Source: Gemmatimonadaceae bacterium (lineage in GTDB: Bacteria; Gemmatimonadota; Gemmatimonadetes; Gemmatimonadales; Gemmatimonadaceae). Taken from it: a DNA stretch of 64,000 nt. Where the stretch lies: positions 48,604-112,603 of the forward strand of contig JACCRF010000121.1 in NCBI GenBank assembly GCA_013813715.1, in the 5' to 3' direction. Below are positions 1-9,107 of this stretch, one piece after another. The position numbers and the translations under genes were made by a program. Every line of letters starts with the position of its first letter. Position 1 is the first letter of the stretch. The notes beneath the pieces are model-generated. The model was not told where the DNA came from, ran no database searches, and saw only the letters and a program-made list of their open reading frames with translations.

Positions 1-2
1 GA

Positions 3-785
3 GGGCCCGTTGGAAGCGGCGGCGCGCTGAACCCGGATGAAGAGTTCGAGTTCAAGGACATCAAGGAGTCGGGGACGCAGCCGGGATACGACGTCAAGGA
101 TTCCAAGGGGCGTGAGTGGAGCGTGAAGCTGGGCCAGGAAGCGCGTACCGAAGTTGTCATGTCGCGCCTCGTGTGGGCACTCGGCTACCATCAGCCGAGC
201 GTGTATTACCTGCCGCGGTGGACACTCGTTCGCGATGGCAAGAAGACCGTCCATCCGAAAAGCCGGTTTCGTCTCGAAGACGCGAAGAAAGTATCGGAAT
301 GGTCGTGGCGAATGAATCCGTTTTTCGATACGCAGCCACTGGCCGGACTTTACGTCCTCATGGTGATGGTCAACAACTGGGACCTGAAATCACAGCAGAA
401 CGCAGTTTATGAGGTCAAGGAGAGTGAGCCGGGTCCGCGCATTCAGTATGTGGTCAAGGATCTCGGCGCGTCTCTTGGGCGGAGCGCGTGGCCGGTGCAG
501 GGGACGAAGGACGATCCGGAGGGATTCGAGAAGGAGCCGTTCATCGAGGAGGTTGTCGGCAACCGCGTCCGGTTCGGTTATCAGGGTGCGTGGCTCGAGC
601 CGCAGTTGGTGAATAGCGCGACGCCGCACGACGTTCGCTGGATCTCGGGATTATTGTCGCGGCTGACTCCGAAGCAATGGAGCGATGCGTTTCGCGCTGG
701 CGGCTTCAGCGAGGCCGAGGCCGATCGTTACATCAGACGGCTGCGCGAAAAAATCGATGAAGGTCTCAGGGTCGGGGCGTTCTAG
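3..785 (+). CDS. C-terminal part of an unrecognised conserved protein (cut by window edge)
   Basis: The frame is already open at base 3, so the gene begins upstream of the window; a GTG at 123 is in frame but internal. The visible 260 residues are soluble, with no signal or membrane segment in this part. Recurring-looking patches are YDVKDSKGREWSVKLG, EVVMSRLVWALGYHQPSVYYL, MVMVNNWDLK and YVVKDLGASLGR. The order (beta-rich start with a conserved Lys, helix, then an N-N-W-D-x-K patch and an x-x-D-L-G-A patch) is reminiscent of kinase-like folds of the HipA/CotH type, but this is only an inference and I cannot name the family. It converges on the next gene with a 53-nt gap and no clear terminator. 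Real coding is supported by length and low Arg/Ser bias relative to overlapping frames. Confidence 0.75.
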   Translation, partial: GPVGSGGALNPDEEFEFKDIKESGTQPGYDVKDSKGREWSVKLGQEARTEVVMSRLVWALGYHQPSVYYLPRWTLVRDGKKTVHPKSRFRLEDAKKVSEWSWRMNPFFDTQPLAGLYVLMVMVNNWDLKSQQNAVYEVKESEPGPRIQYVVKDLGASLGRSAWPVQGTKDDPEGFEKEPFIEEVVGNRVRFGYQGAWLEPQLVNSATPHDVRWISGLLSRLTPKQWSDAFRAGGFSEAEADRYIRRLREKIDEGLRVGAF

Positions 786-838
786 GCGCAGCAGGACTGG
801 GCGCGCACCCGTTTTCCTTTCGTGCGGCCGCGCGAGAC

Positions 839-1213
839 TCAGGTCGGCGGCGGCAAGGTAAAGTGCGGATTCTCGATGAGACCGATCGGGTTGCCGAACG
901 GATCCTCGACAGTCGCAACGAGAATTCCGCCGCCGACATCCTGTAGCGGGCTCCGCACCGTCACACCTCGACTGTCCAGGCCAGCGAGCGTTTCCGCGAG
1001 GTCACTGACCCCCCAATAGGCCACCGAGCCGCCGGCCCCGAGCGGCTGATTTTCGACACCGGGGTCAAGGCCCAGCTCGAAGCCGCCCACGTTGAACCCC
1101 ACGTAGAACGGCTCGTCGAAGTACGGCGCGATGTCGAAGGTTGCGCTGTACCACGCTTTGGCGCGGGCGAGATCGGGCACCTTGTAGATGATGGTGCGGA
1201 GGCCGAGTAGCAT
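839..1213 (-). CDS. VOC (glyoxalase/bleomycin-resistance) superfamily protein
   Basis: A 124-residue single-module vicinal-oxygen-chelate protein. The N-terminal half (MLLGLRTIIYKVPDLARAKA, then W-Y-S-A-T-F) and C-terminal half (VEDPFGNPIGLIENPHF) follow the beta-alpha-beta-beta-beta arrangement of this superfamily, including the usual D-P-x-G-N-x-I-x-L ending. The family includes glyoxalases, dioxygenases and antibiotic-binding proteins; the substrate cannot be told from sequence. The start at 1213 is preferred over an in-frame codon 34 residues upstream because homology-like sequence begins at MLLGLRT. It is divergent from the MATE gene, with a 100-nt gap. Confidence 0.8.
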   Translation of the reverse strand: MLLGLRTIIYKVPDLARAKAWYSATFDIAPYFDEPFYVGFNVGGFELGLDPGVENQPLGAGGSVAYWGVSDLAETLAGLDSRGVTVRSPLQDVGGGILVATVEDPFGNPIGLIENPHFTLPPPT

Positions 1214-1313
1214 CGGATAGCGATCGTTGGTGGTTGGCGGGTTGCCTCGATATACTGCGCGGCACCCGCGAGTCAAGCAAGGATCTTCCAAGCCCGATAG
1301 ACGAAGCTCGACC

Positions 1314-2753
1314 ATGTCAGAATCATTGAGCGCTACGCCCTCACCGCCTTCCGACTCGCCACCGGTCGCCGCACAGGGAACCTGGCAGGCGATCAGGGAA
1401 GCGCTACGCGGCGCGCACCACGACTACACCGACGGGCCGATCGGTCGCTCAATCTTCCTGCTCGCCGTGCCGATGGTGCTCGAGACGGTGATGGAGAGCG
1501 TCTTCGCCATCGTCGACGTATTCTTCGTCTCGCGGCTCGGCGCCGACGCGGTGGCGACGGTCGGACTCACCGAGTCGCTGATGATCCTCATCTACTCGCT
1601 TGCGATGGGGCTCGGCATCGGCGCCACGGCGACAGTCGCGCGCCGCATCGGCGAGCGCGATGCGAAAGGAGCCTCGCACGCAGCAGCGCAGGCGCTGATC
1701 CTTGGGCTCGGCATCGCCTTCGTTCTCGGAGTCGCAGGCGTTGTCGCTGCTCCCGCGTTGCTGAGTGTCATGGGTGCATCGCCCGGCGTTATCGCCAACG
1801 CGGGGTTCACGCGGGTGATGCTTGGCGGCAACGCGACAGTCCTGCTCCTCTTCCTCATCAACGCCGTCTTCCGCGGCGCGGGTGACGCGGTCATCGCGAT
1901 GCGTGTGCTCTGGCTCGCCAATGCCATCAACATCGTTCTGGGCCCGCTGTTCATCTTCGGCATCGGCCCTTTCCCGGAGCTCGGGGTTGTCGGAGCCGCC
2001 GTGGCGACCAACATCGGACGCGGCGTCGGCGTCGTGTACGCGGTCAGTCGACTCGTAAGGCCGGGAGGGCGCGTACACGTGGCGCGCAGCGATTTCCGAC
2101 TCGACCCTGCCCTCATGTGGCAGATGATTCGCCTCTCCAGTTCAGGGACGTTCCAGATTCTCATCGGAACCGCGAGCTGGATCGGTCTCGTCCGCGTGAT
2201 TTCGAGCTTCGGCAGCTCGGCCCTGGCCGGCTACACCATCGGGTTTCGCGTGATAATCTTCGCGCTCCTGCCATCATGGGGACTTGCCAACGCCGCGGCC
2301 ACAATGGTGGGCCAGGGGCTCGGCGCGGGCAAACCGGAGCGTGCTGAACGAGCGGCGTGGATCGCGGGCCGTTACAACCTTTGGTTCCTGGGTGCCGTTG
2401 GTGTACTCTTCGTCGTTTTCGCTCCCGCCATCGTTTCAGCGTTCACCGCGGATCCCGCTGTCACCTCGTATGCTGTTTCATGCCTCCGGATCGTTGCGCT
2501 GGGCTTTCCCTTCTACGCGTACGGCATGGTGCTGACGAGCGCTTTCAACGGGGCCGGTGACACCTGGACGCCGACATGGATCAATCTCCTTGTGTTCTGG
2601 CTCTGGGAGATTCCCATCGCTTATGCACTGGCGATTGTCTTCGACATGGGTCCGCGCGGGGTTTACATCGCGATCATGCTCGCATACTCGACGCTGGCGG
2701 TGTTGAGTGCGTGGCTGTTCCGAAAGGGAAGCTGGAAGACACGACGGGTGTGA
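1314..2753 (+). CDS. MATE family efflux transporter
   Basis: A 479-residue integral membrane protein with about twelve hydrophobic segments in two similar halves, typical of MATE exporters, which expel cationic drugs or metabolites using a Na+ or H+ gradient. Recognisable patches include GRSIFLLAVPMVLETVMESV with VDVFFVSRLGADAVATVGL in the first half, and the matching FMLVG-type arrangement with FNGAGDTWTPTWINLLVFW near the end. The N-terminal 50 residues are polar and low-complexity (Ser/Pro rich). The ATG at 1314 is chosen over the in-frame GTG at 1227 because the extra residues would run into the divergent VOC promoter region. Substrate unknown. A second, distant MATE gene lies at 52515-53894. 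Confidence 0.92.
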   Translation: MSESLSATPSPPSDSPPVAAQGTWQAIREALRGAHHDYTDGPIGRSIFLLAVPMVLETVMESVFAIVDVFFVSRLGADAVATVGLTESLMILIYSLAMGLGIGATATVARRIGERDAKGASHAAAQALILGLGIAFVLGVAGVVAAPALLSVMGASPGVIANAGFTRVMLGGNATVLLLFLINAVFRGAGDAVIAMRVLWLANAINIVLGPLFIFGIGPFPELGVVGAAVATNIGRGVGVVYAVSRLVRPGGRVHVARSDFRLDPALMWQMIRLSSSGTFQILIGTASWIGLVRVISSFGSSALAGYTIGFRVIIFALLPSWGLANAAATMVGQGLGAGKPERAERAAWIAGRYNLWFLGAVGVLFVVFAPAIVSAFTADPAVTSYAVSCLRIVALGFPFYAYGMVLTSAFNGAGDTWTPTWINLLVFWLWEIPIAYALAIVFDMGPRGVYIAIMLAYSTLAVLSAWLFRKGSWKTRRV

Positions 2754-2864
2754 GCGCTCGACTTACCGACTTAAGTTCGGCCGGTACGCGTACGTAACGA
2801 GGACCGCTTGACTACGTAAGAATGCGTACCCCGAGAGGGACGCGAACCGTGTATTGTCATTGCC

Positions 2865-3530
2865 ATGACCGAGCCCGCCGTAACCCTCACTGACTATGCG
2901 ATCGCGATCGAGTGCGCGGTTTTCGCGCTTGCGCTCCTTCGCCTCGATGCACGAGACACGGCGATCCGCTCCTGGTTCGTCGCCTTCTTCGCTTCTATCA
3001 GCGCGGCGTCGTTGCTGGGCGGAACAGTGCACGGATTCTTCGCCGAGGCATCGAGCACTGGTCGGCTAGTTCTCTGGCCGGCGACTCTCCTGTCGATTCT
3101 CGCGACCAGCCTCGCCGCGTGGACGATCGGCGCCATTCTTCACCTCGATGAACGACGGGCGACCCTCGTCCGACGCCTCGCAATCGCTCAACTACTGATT
3201 TTTGCCCTCGTCGTGCTGTTCGTTACCAGCAAGTTCTACGTTGCGATCATCGCCTATCTGCCGAGCACGCTGTTTCTCCTCTTCACGCTGCTTGCTGCAT
3301 ATCGCCGCCGGCCAGATGCCGGGGTGAAATGGGGAGTCACGGGCCTTGCACTCACCCTGGCCGCTGCCGCGCTGCAGCAGCTTGGTGTCGGAATCCATCC
3401 GGTCTACTTCGATCACAACGCGCTCTACCACGTCATTCAGGGCGTTGCGCTCTGGATGATTTTCCTCGCTGCCAGATCGATCTCGAGTGCCCGGCCGCCG
3501 ATTCGGAGGAGCCGTGACCTCACGGCGTGA
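2865..3530 (+). CDS. Seven-helix membrane protein, resembling DUF6962
   Basis: A 221-residue protein with about seven hydrophobic segments (first about residues 8-28, last about 190-210) and short polar loops. Patches such as LTDYAIAIECAVFALALLRL, SLLGGTVHGFF and YHVIQGVALWMIFLAA resemble the uncharacterised DUF6962 family; that assignment is from memory. Function unknown. The tail is basic and overlaps the start of the next gene by 17 nt, so the two are probably translated together. The 111-nt gap upstream holds two TACGTAA motifs but no convincing promoter. Confidence 0.75.
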   Translation: MTEPAVTLTDYAIAIECAVFALALLRLDARDTAIRSWFVAFFASISAASLLGGTVHGFFAEASSTGRLVLWPATLLSILATSLAAWTIGAILHLDERRATLVRRLAIAQLLIFALVVLFVTSKFYVAIIAYLPSTLFLLFTLLAAYRRRPDAGVKWGVTGLALTLAAAALQQLGVGIHPVYFDHNALYHVIQGVALWMIFLAARSISSARPPIRRSRDLTA

Positions 3531-5013
3531 GTTTCTCGAGTTGGCCGCAAGAGCGGGCGCCGCGGCGGTCATCCCTGGCTGTGCGCCGCGTCGTCTGGCG
3601 ACGCCGCGAGCCGGCGGCGTTGCCGTAAACGACGTCCACTCCAACCTGAATCCTACACGGGTGCGCGAGATCGTTCGGCCCGATTCCGTCGAAGCCGTTC
3701 AGTCCGTGATTCGCAGAGCGCGCCGCGACGGGCAAGGAGTGTGCGTTGCCGGCGGCAGGCACGCGATGGGTGGCCAGCAGTTCGCGGCTAATGCGACGCT
3801 CATCGACATGAATGGCCTCGCGCGCGTTATTGAATTCGACCGCGTGGCCGGCGAGATCGAGGTCGAGGCTGGTATTCAGTGGCCTCAGCTCTATAACTAT
3901 CTCGTTGAGAGCCAGGTTAGCGAGAAGCGGCCCTGGGCATTCATTCAGAAGCAGACCGGCGCTGACAATCTGAGCATCGGCGGCGCACTCGCGGCGAATG
4001 TGCACGGCCGCGGGCTTAAGCTCGCGCCATTTGTGGGCGACGTCGCCGCTTTCACCATCGTGGCCGCCGACGACGTGGTACGCCGCTGTAGCAGAACGGA
4101 GAACCCCGAAATCTTTCGCGCTGCAATCGGCGGCTACGGTTTGTTCGGTCCCATCGTGAGTGTGCGGCTGCGGCTCTCCCAGCGCCACAAGGTTGAGCGA
4201 ATGGTCGAGGTCATCGACCTCGATGACCTCCCGTCAATGTTCGACCGGCGCATAGCTGCCGGCTATCAGTACGGCGACTTCCAGTTCGCCACGCAGCTCG
4301 ACCCGAAAGCGCTCCTGCGCAAAGGAGTTTTCTCGTGCTATCGGCCGGTAGCCGACTCGACGCCCATGCCCGTGAGCCGGGCGGCGCTCACCCCGGAGAA
4401 TTGGCGCGAGCTGATCCACCTCGCACACGTTGACCGCGCACGCGCTTTTGACGCGTACTCGAGCTACTACCTCACGACGTCGGGTCAATACTACTGGTCC
4501 GACGAGCATCAGATGAGCACGTACATACCGGATTACCACGAGACGCTCGGCGCCCGGCTCGGCGAATATGCGCGGGGCACGGAGATGATTTCGGAGATCT
4601 ACATCCCGCGCGACGCGATTGTCCGATTCCTGGCGGATGTTCGCTCAGATTTCCTCGAACACAGAACTGATCTTATCTATGGCACCATCCGTCTCATCGA
4701 GCGCGACACCGAGACGATGCTTGCCTGGGCGAAGCAGCCGTACGCATGCGTCATCTTCAACATTCACGTCGCGTCCGATCCGGCAGGCATCGAAAAAGCG
4801 AAACAGGAATTCCGCAGGCTCATCGATCGCGGACTTTCATACGGCGGGAGCTACTACCTCACATATCACCGATGGGCGGAACGGAGGCAGGTTGCCGCCG
4901 CTTATCCTGAGTTCCCGGAATTCCTGCGTCTAAAACGCCGGCTCGATCCGACGGACGTTCTTCAGAGCGACTGGTACCGCCATTATAAGGCGATGTTTGC
5001 TGATCAGCTCTGA
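3514..5013 (+). CDS. Tat-exported FAD-linked oxidase (FAD_binding_4 / lactone-oxidase-like)
   Basis: A 499-residue flavoprotein. It opens with a twin-arginine signal (TSRREFLELAARAGAAAVIP followed by Gly-Cys, a possible lipobox), indicating export after folding. The FAD domain follows: RPDSVEAVQSVIRRARRDGQ, then GGRHAMGGQQ, the region that in this family binds the FAD pyrophosphate. The C-terminal part (YGTIRLIERDTETMLAWA, then FNIHV, ending LKRRLDPTDVLQSDWYRHY) resembles L-gulonolactone, arabinonolactone or DPR-type oxidases, which oxidise sugar-like alcohols. Substrate unknown. The start is the GTG at 3514, with GGAGGA five bases before the spacer; a GTG at 3487 is possible but lacks a good ribosome site. 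It overlaps the preceding membrane-protein gene by 17 nt. Confidence 0.88.
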   Translation: MTSRREFLELAARAGAAAVIPGCAPRRLATPRAGGVAVNDVHSNLNPTRVREIVRPDSVEAVQSVIRRARRDGQGVCVAGGRHAMGGQQFAANATLIDMNGLARVIEFDRVAGEIEVEAGIQWPQLYNYLVESQVSEKRPWAFIQKQTGADNLSIGGALAANVHGRGLKLAPFVGDVAAFTIVAADDVVRRCSRTENPEIFRAAIGGYGLFGPIVSVRLRLSQRHKVERMVEVIDLDDLPSMFDRRIAAGYQYGDFQFATQLDPKALLRKGVFSCYRPVADSTPMPVSRAALTPENWRELIHLAHVDRARAFDAYSSYYLTTSGQYYWSDEHQMSTYIPDYHETLGARLGEYARGTEMISEIYIPRDAIVRFLADVRSDFLEHRTDLIYGTIRLIERDTETMLAWAKQPYACVIFNIHVASDPAGIEKAKQEFRRLIDRGLSYGGSYYLTYHRWAERRQVAAAYPEFPEFLRLKRRLDPTDVLQSDWYRHYKAMFADQL

Positions 5014-5070
5014 CTCGGGAGCACGGTAGCGGCTGGGGTTGCGCGTGTTAGAGGTCCGCTCGATGGACGC

Positions 5071-5362
5071 AACCGAGAGGGACCCAGGGGAGAGAAGCCA
5101 GAGGCATAGATGTTGAGTTTCGAGTCAACTCTACCTGCGATCCGATGGTGGCGCATGATACTTTACCTGCGCCCGGTTCAAGGGTGAGGTACGAGTTGAG
5201 CAAATAATCGTGCGATTCTGCCGGCCCCGCCGTTTCTGGCCTCTCGGTGGAGAACGGGATCAATAGTCCTTCCAGGGCGAGGACGTCGCTTGACCGACCG
5301 TTGTTGCCTCTAGCAACTCGTGACTATGCTTCTGGCCTCTCTCCCCTGTGTATTTCTCGGTT
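5071..5362. repeat. MITE-like element with about 48-bp imperfect inverted ends
   Basis: The 412-nt gap between the FAD oxidase and glgP contains two long inverted arms. Left arm 5071-5119: AACCGAGA, six bases, CAGGGGAGAGAAGCCAGAGG, CATAG, then GAGTT. The reverse complement of 5316-5362 reads AACCGAGA, six bases, CAGGGGAGAGAGGCCAGAAG, CATAG, then GAGTT. The shared 27-nt core has only three differences. A third partial copy (TTCTGGCCTCTC) lies near 5235-5246. No open frame of note lies inside and no clear target-site duplication is visible. This is either a miniature inverted-repeat element or an RNA able to form a very long hairpin ahead of the glucan operon. Confidence 0.7.
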
Positions 5363-5425
5363 GACCTTGTCCAGAAGCCGTGCGAGCAAATTGACCCCGC
5401 TTCGCGAGGCCCCCAAACTTTCCTG

Positions 5426-7573
5426 ATGCCAGCTATAACTCAGCCCGCCATTCCCGAGCGCATTCGCGGCCTGGCCGATGTCGCCAATAACCTGGCCTGG
5501 AGCTGGCACCGCGAAGCTCGCGCCCTGTTCCGTATGATCGACGAAAACCTCTGGCACCTCTACCGCCACAATCCCGTCGACCTGCTCACACACATCGATC
5601 CGATGCGCCTGGTGGTGCTCGCGACGAACCCGTCCTTTCTGGAGCGATACGACGCAGTGACGCGCTGGCTCGCCGCCGAGACGTCGTTCGAGCATACCTG
5701 GTTCAGCCGCGCGTATCCCGATCTGCAGGGAAAGACGATTGCCTACTTCTGCGCTGAGTTCGGCCTCCACAGCTCCGTACCGATCTACAGCGGCGGCCTC
5801 GGCGTGCTGGCGGGAGATCACTGCAAGGCAGCGTCGGATCTCGGCGTTCCACTCGTCGGCGTAGGCATTCTCTATCGCGCCGGGTACTTTGACCAGCGTA
5901 TCCGGCTCGATGGGTGGCAGGAGGACAGCAACGTCAACTTCGATACGGCGCGCACACCCATCACGGCGCTGGCCGGCCCGGGCGGCGAGCCGTATCTCGC
6001 GACCGTGCAGACGTTCGGACGCAACGTGCACGTGCGCGCGTCGCGGCTTATGGTGGGACGAACGCCCATTATCCTCCTCGACACCGACCTGGAACAGAAC
6101 CACGCGGACGACAGGGAGCTGCTCAGCAAGCTTTACGCAGGCGGACCCGCCCTGCGTCTCAGGCAGGAATGGCTGCTCGGCGTGGGCGGCGTGCGCGTGC
6201 TGCGCGCGCTCGGCTACGATCCGTCGGCGTGGCACGCAAACGAAGGCCACGCGTCGTTCATGCTCGTAGAGCGCGTACGCGAGTTGACCGCCGGGGGAAT
6301 GCCCTTCGACGAGGCGGTGCGTGTAGTGCGGGCGCCGAGCACCTTCACTACGCACACGCCGGTTCCGGCAGGCCACGACACCTTCGCCCGCGAACAGATC
6401 GCAAGCTGCGCCGGCCCGGTGTGGGAGGAAATGGGGATCGACCCAGAGACGTTCCTGGCGATCGGCAAGCATCCGGTGCTCGGCAACGACACGTTCCACA
6501 TGACGTCGACGGCGATCCGACTCTCGCGGCGTGTTAACGCCGTCTCGCGCCGCCATGGCGTGGTGACCCGAACGCTCTGGAAGGAGCTGTGGCCGGGCTA
6601 CGAAACCGACTCGGTTCCGATCGGGCATGTCACGAACGGCGTGCACCTGGCCACGTGGATGGCAAACCCCGTGATGGCGCTCCTGGACTCCAAGCTCGGG
6701 TCGCATTGGGGCTCGCACTACGTCGAGCCCGGCGCCTGGAACTCCGTCCTTTCGATCGACGACGCCCAGCTCTGGCAGGTGCACCTTGCGCTCAAGAGCA
6801 CGTTCATGCGCCTCGTGCGCGAGGAAGCCCGGCATGCCTTCGCTGAGCGCTCTCATGAGGCCGCTCAGCTCGTGGGTTCGGGGCTCCTGCTCGACCCGGA
6901 CGCGCTCACGATCGGCTTCGCGCGGAGGTTCGCAACGTACAAGCGCGCCAATCTGATATTCCGCGACGTCGAGCGCCTCCGGGCCCTGCTGGTGAATACG
7001 TCACGGCCTGTTCAGATCATCTTCGCGGGCAAGGCGCATCCCGAGGACACCCCGGGCAAGGAGGTACTGCAAAGCGTTCACCACTTCACGCGTGATCCTC
7101 TCTTCGAGGGTCGGGTAGCGTTCCTCGAGGACTACGACATGCACATCGGGCATCTGCTCGTGCAGGGCGTTGATCTCTGGCTGAACCTGCCGCGGGTGCC
7201 GCTCGAAGCCTCGGGCACTAGCGGGATGAAGGCGGCACTCAACGGCGTCCCGCAACTGAGCACGATCGACGGCTGGTGGGAGGAGGGATTCGACGGGACC
7301 AACGGCTGGGCGATCCCCGAGGCCTCGAGCCACGATGCGGCGGACGCCGAAACGGCGAGCAATCTCTATTCGCTCCTTGAGACGGAGGTTGTCCCCCGGT
7401 TCTACGACCGGGAGGACGGAATACCGTGTGCCTGGGTGACGATGATGAAAAATGCGATACGTGTCGCAGGCGAGAAATTCACTGCGCGCCGCATGCTCGA
7501 AGAGTACGTTGAGAAGTACTACGTTCCTTCGATGACGGCCGCCGTCACACCGGACGATCCACCAACCGCCTGA
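5426..7573 (+). CDS. glgP: Alpha-glucan phosphorylase, DUF3417 type
   Basis: A 715-residue GT35-family enzyme that phosphorolyses alpha-1,4-glucan to glucose-1-phosphate with a pyridoxal-phosphate cofactor. It starts with the DUF3417 domain (PERIRGLADVANNLAWSWHR, about residues 8-110), marking the short archaeal/bacterial type rather than the muscle type. Next come YFCAEFGLHSSVPIYSGGLG and the C-terminal GT-B half with FARRFATYKRANL. The cofactor site EASGTSGMKAALNG has Lys602, followed by DGWWEEGFDGTNGWAI. The ATG at 5426 is chosen because the longer frame would begin inside the inverted-repeat element. First gene of a five-gene alpha-glucan operon, six bases before glgA. Confidence 0.95.
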   Translation: MPAITQPAIPERIRGLADVANNLAWSWHREARALFRMIDENLWHLYRHNPVDLLTHIDPMRLVVLATNPSFLERYDAVTRWLAAETSFEHTWFSRAYPDLQGKTIAYFCAEFGLHSSVPIYSGGLGVLAGDHCKAASDLGVPLVGVGILYRAGYFDQRIRLDGWQEDSNVNFDTARTPITALAGPGGEPYLATVQTFGRNVHVRASRLMVGRTPIILLDTDLEQNHADDRELLSKLYAGGPALRLRQEWLLGVGGVRVLRALGYDPSAWHANEGHASFMLVERVRELTAGGMPFDEAVRVVRAPSTFTTHTPVPAGHDTFAREQIASCAGPVWEEMGIDPETFLAIGKHPVLGNDTFHMTSTAIRLSRRVNAVSRRHGVVTRTLWKELWPGYETDSVPIGHVTNGVHLATWMANPVMALLDSKLGSHWGSHYVEPGAWNSVLSIDDAQLWQVHLALKSTFMRLVREEARHAFAERSHEAAQLVGSGLLLDPDALTIGFARRFATYKRANLIFRDVERLRALLVNTSRPVQIIFAGKAHPEDTPGKEVLQSVHHFTRDPLFEGRVAFLEDYDMHIGHLLVQGVDLWLNLPRVPLEASGTSGMKAALNGVPQLSTIDGWWEEGFDGTNGWAIPEASSHDAADAETASNLYSLLETEVVPRFYDREDGIPCAWVTMMKNAIRVAGEKFTARRMLEEYVEKYYVPSMTAAVTPDDPPTA

Positions 7574-7579
7574 CCGACC

Positions 7580-9097
7580 ATGCCCAGACCCGCCGCGCGC
7601 CGGCGAAGCACTTCTCGTGCGTCACCGCTCCGGTCGGCATCGGGAGATGCCGTCACCGTGGTTCACCTCACCGCGGAATACACTCCGTACGCGCGCACCG
7701 GTGGGCTCGCCGAAGCAGTGCAGGGCCTCGCGACATTCCAGGCGAAGCAGGGAATCCCTGTCGTCGTGATCGTCCCGCTGTACAGGGTGATCCGCAGCGC
7801 CGCGAAGAATCTCGTGCAGATCGGAACGGAGATTACTGTGTACGTGGGTCCGCGCCGCGAGCAGGTCCGCTTCTTCCGTGATGCCGACATTCAGAGCGGC
7901 CCGACGGTCATCTTCGTCGATCACCCCGGATACTTCGACCGCGAAGGAATTTACGTCGAACGTGGTGCCGACTACCCGGACAACCCGCGCCGCTTCGCCC
8001 TCTTCACACGCGCGGCGCTCGAGGCGATTCCATTGATCGCGAAGGGTCCGGTGCTGGTGCACGCGCACGACTGGCATTCGGCGCTCGCATTCGTCTACAT
8101 GCGATCGTACTCTGATCTGCGCGGGCGCTTTCACGGCACCCCGGCCGTCCTTTCGGTTCACAACGCCGGCTACCAGGGACACTTTTCGCCGGCCGTGGTC
8201 GGCGATCTGGGAATCCCTCCGGAGACGTTCAACTACCATCAGATGGAGTGGTACGGAAAGGTCAACTTCCTCAAGGGCGGCCTCGCCTTCTGCGACTTCG
8301 CGGTGACGGTGAGCCCGAGCCACGCCGAGGAGCTGCGGACGCCTGCGGGAGGCTTTGGCCTGCATGCGATGTTCGCGTCCATGGGTGACAGGTTTCAGGG
8401 AATCACGAACGGCATCGACCAGAGCATCTGGAATCCCGCGACGGACACGCAGGTCAGCGCGAACTTCACGCGCCAGGACACGTCGAACAAGTCAGCCTGC
8501 AAGGCCGCTTTGCAGCGAACCTTCGGGCTGCCGCAACGCAAGCGTGTTCCGATCTTCGGCATGTGCGGCCGACTGGTCAAACAGAAGGGATTCGACATCA
8601 TCCTCGCCAGCGGCGCCCTCAGCGCGCTCGACGCTCAGTTCGTTTTCCTCGGAGAGGGCGACGAGCGATACAAGGCGGGGCTCAGGAGCATCGCCGCGCG
8701 GCGGCCCCAGCACGTGAGCTCGGAATTCATTTTCACCGACAAGGTCGAGCACCGGCTGATCGCGGGCTGCGACCTGTTGCTGATGCCGTCGGAGTACGAG
8801 CCATGCGGGCTTACGCAGATGCGCGCGCAACGTTACGGTGGCCTGATCATCGGCCGGCGTGTCGGCGGGATCAGCGACACGGTCCACGACGACGCGACCG
8901 GCTTTTTGTTCGATGCTTTCACTCCGCGCGGCTTCGACCAGGCGGTTGGCCGCGCGCTGCACCGCTACTACGACCCAGGAGCGTGGCAGCCGCGCATGTA
9001 CGAGGCGATGGGCCGCGACTTCGGGTGGGACAGCTCGGCGAGCCGCTACCTCCAGGTCTACCGCCGCGCGCTCGCCGCCGCCAATCCCGAGAGCTGA
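7580..9097 (+). CDS. glgA: Glycogen/starch synthase, GT5 family
   Basis: A 505-residue GT-B glycosyltransferase expected to extend alpha-1,4-glucan from a nucleotide-glucose. After a basic 24-residue head comes VVHLTAEYTPYARTGGLAEA. The usual K-x-G-G-L loop, whose Lys contacts the nucleotide sugar in known GlgA, is R39-T-G-G-L43 here. Further marks are LVHAHDWHSAL, VHNAGYQG, the acceptor/donor region ITNGIDQSIWNP and the C-terminal E-x-x-E type motif MPSEYEPCGLTQMRA. Length is normal. It follows glgP by six bases and precedes the branching-enzyme gene by ten. No glgC (ADP-glucose pyrophosphorylase) lies in the window, so the donor must be supplied from elsewhere. Confidence 0.94.
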   Translation: MPRPAARRRSTSRASPLRSASGDAVTVVHLTAEYTPYARTGGLAEAVQGLATFQAKQGIPVVVIVPLYRVIRSAAKNLVQIGTEITVYVGPRREQVRFFRDADIQSGPTVIFVDHPGYFDREGIYVERGADYPDNPRRFALFTRAALEAIPLIAKGPVLVHAHDWHSALAFVYMRSYSDLRGRFHGTPAVLSVHNAGYQGHFSPAVVGDLGIPPETFNYHQMEWYGKVNFLKGGLAFCDFAVTVSPSHAEELRTPAGGFGLHAMFASMGDRFQGITNGIDQSIWNPATDTQVSANFTRQDTSNKSACKAALQRTFGLPQRKRVPIFGMCGRLVKQKGFDIILASGALSALDAQFVFLGEGDERYKAGLRSIAARRPQHVSSEFIFTDKVEHRLIAGCDLLLMPSEYEPCGLTQMRAQRYGGLIIGRRVGGISDTVHDDATGFLFDAFTPRGFDQAVGRALHRYYDPGAWQPRMYEAMGRDFGWDSSASRYLQVYRRALAAANPES

Positions 9098-9107
9098 AGG
9101 AGCCGCA

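Noticed and set aside
5048..5263. Minus-strand 71-codon frame in the gap before glgP
   Set aside because: Covers the left arm of the inverted-repeat element; no protein-like features or ribosome site.
5324..6856. Long minus-strand open frame (510 codons) opposite glgP
   Set aside because: Rich in Arg/His/Val with no recognisable motif, and it mirrors a clear phosphorylase gene; typical antisense shadow of GC-rich coding DNA.
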